Source: Neisseria sp. MVDL19-042950
GTDB lineage: Bacteria > Pseudomonadota > Gammaproteobacteria > Burkholderiales > Neisseriaceae
Length of the DNA stretch: 64,000 nt
Direction: 5' to 3'
Assembly: GCF_030504625.1 (NCBI RefSeq)
Contig: NZ_JAUKWH010000003.1
Location: forward strand, 178,521-242,520
Numbering within the stretch: position 1 is the stretch's first letter; every line of letters begins with the position of its first letter. Of this stretch, positions 63,986 through 64,000 are shown piece by piece. The translations under genes were made by a program, and so were the position numbers. The notes beneath the pieces were generated by a model. It did not search any database. It saw only the letters and a list, made by a program, of their open reading frames with translations, and had not been told where the DNA came from.

Positions 63986-64000
63986 TGTTGATTGTCTCAA

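Overview
The window is a stretch of Neisseriaceae chromosome. The clearest evidence is the DNA uptake sequence (DUS), found dozens of times on both strands, mostly as the 12-mer AGGCCGTCTGAA (the AG-DUS dialect) and often as inverted pairs at gene ends. Gene content fits a commensal Neisseria using AG-DUS (the elongata/mucosa/sicca range). I cannot name a species from this alone.

Layout. 1-162 is the 3' end of a TonB-dependent receptor. 0.3-11.5 kb holds recG, an AT-rich unknown membrane coiled-coil gene, an MliC-like lipoprotein (-), dxs, a lipid A acyltransferase (-), metK and a Pat-like acyl-CoA-synthetase/GNAT fusion. 11.6-13.5 kb is the classical rpsP-rimM-trmD-rplS operon. 13.5-14.0 kb is an AT-rich gap with two perfect hairpins and tRNA-Asn (-). 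14.2-18.4 kb (-) is a five-gene operon: a FimV-like membrane/TPR protein, a degenerate receiver protein, a Ras-like (MglA-type) GTPase and two roadblock-type proteins. This is the best candidate in the window for an undescribed system. 18.6-34.1 kb carries rlmD (-), an L,D-transpeptidase, trkH, slt, dnaK and grpE (both -, each with its own sigma-32-like promoter), aceK, cysE, a class II amidotransferase, nrdR, a lipoprotein and ribD.

34.5-54.3 kb is one long co-directional surface-glycan locus. It makes UDP-GlcNAc3NAcA (WbpA, WlbA, WlbB, WlbC, with a GlpD-like flavoprotein inserted in the middle) and UDP-diNAcBac (Pgl-type dehydratase, aminotransferase, acetyltransferase). It then initiates (PglC-like transferase), extends (three GT4 enzymes), flips (Wzx), polymerises (Wzy) and exports under tyrosine-kinase control (Wza-Wzb-Wzc). 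Meningococcal capsule uses an ABC transporter, so a Wzy/Wza/Wzc route beside bacillosamine genes is notable.

54.4-64.0 kb returns to housekeeping: queA (-), accB-accC, prmA, a TbpB-like surface lipoprotein, bioB and leuS. DUS inverted repeats act as likely terminators at most gene ends. In several places a DUS has been taken into coding sequence, start-site leaders, stop codons or a promoter spacer.
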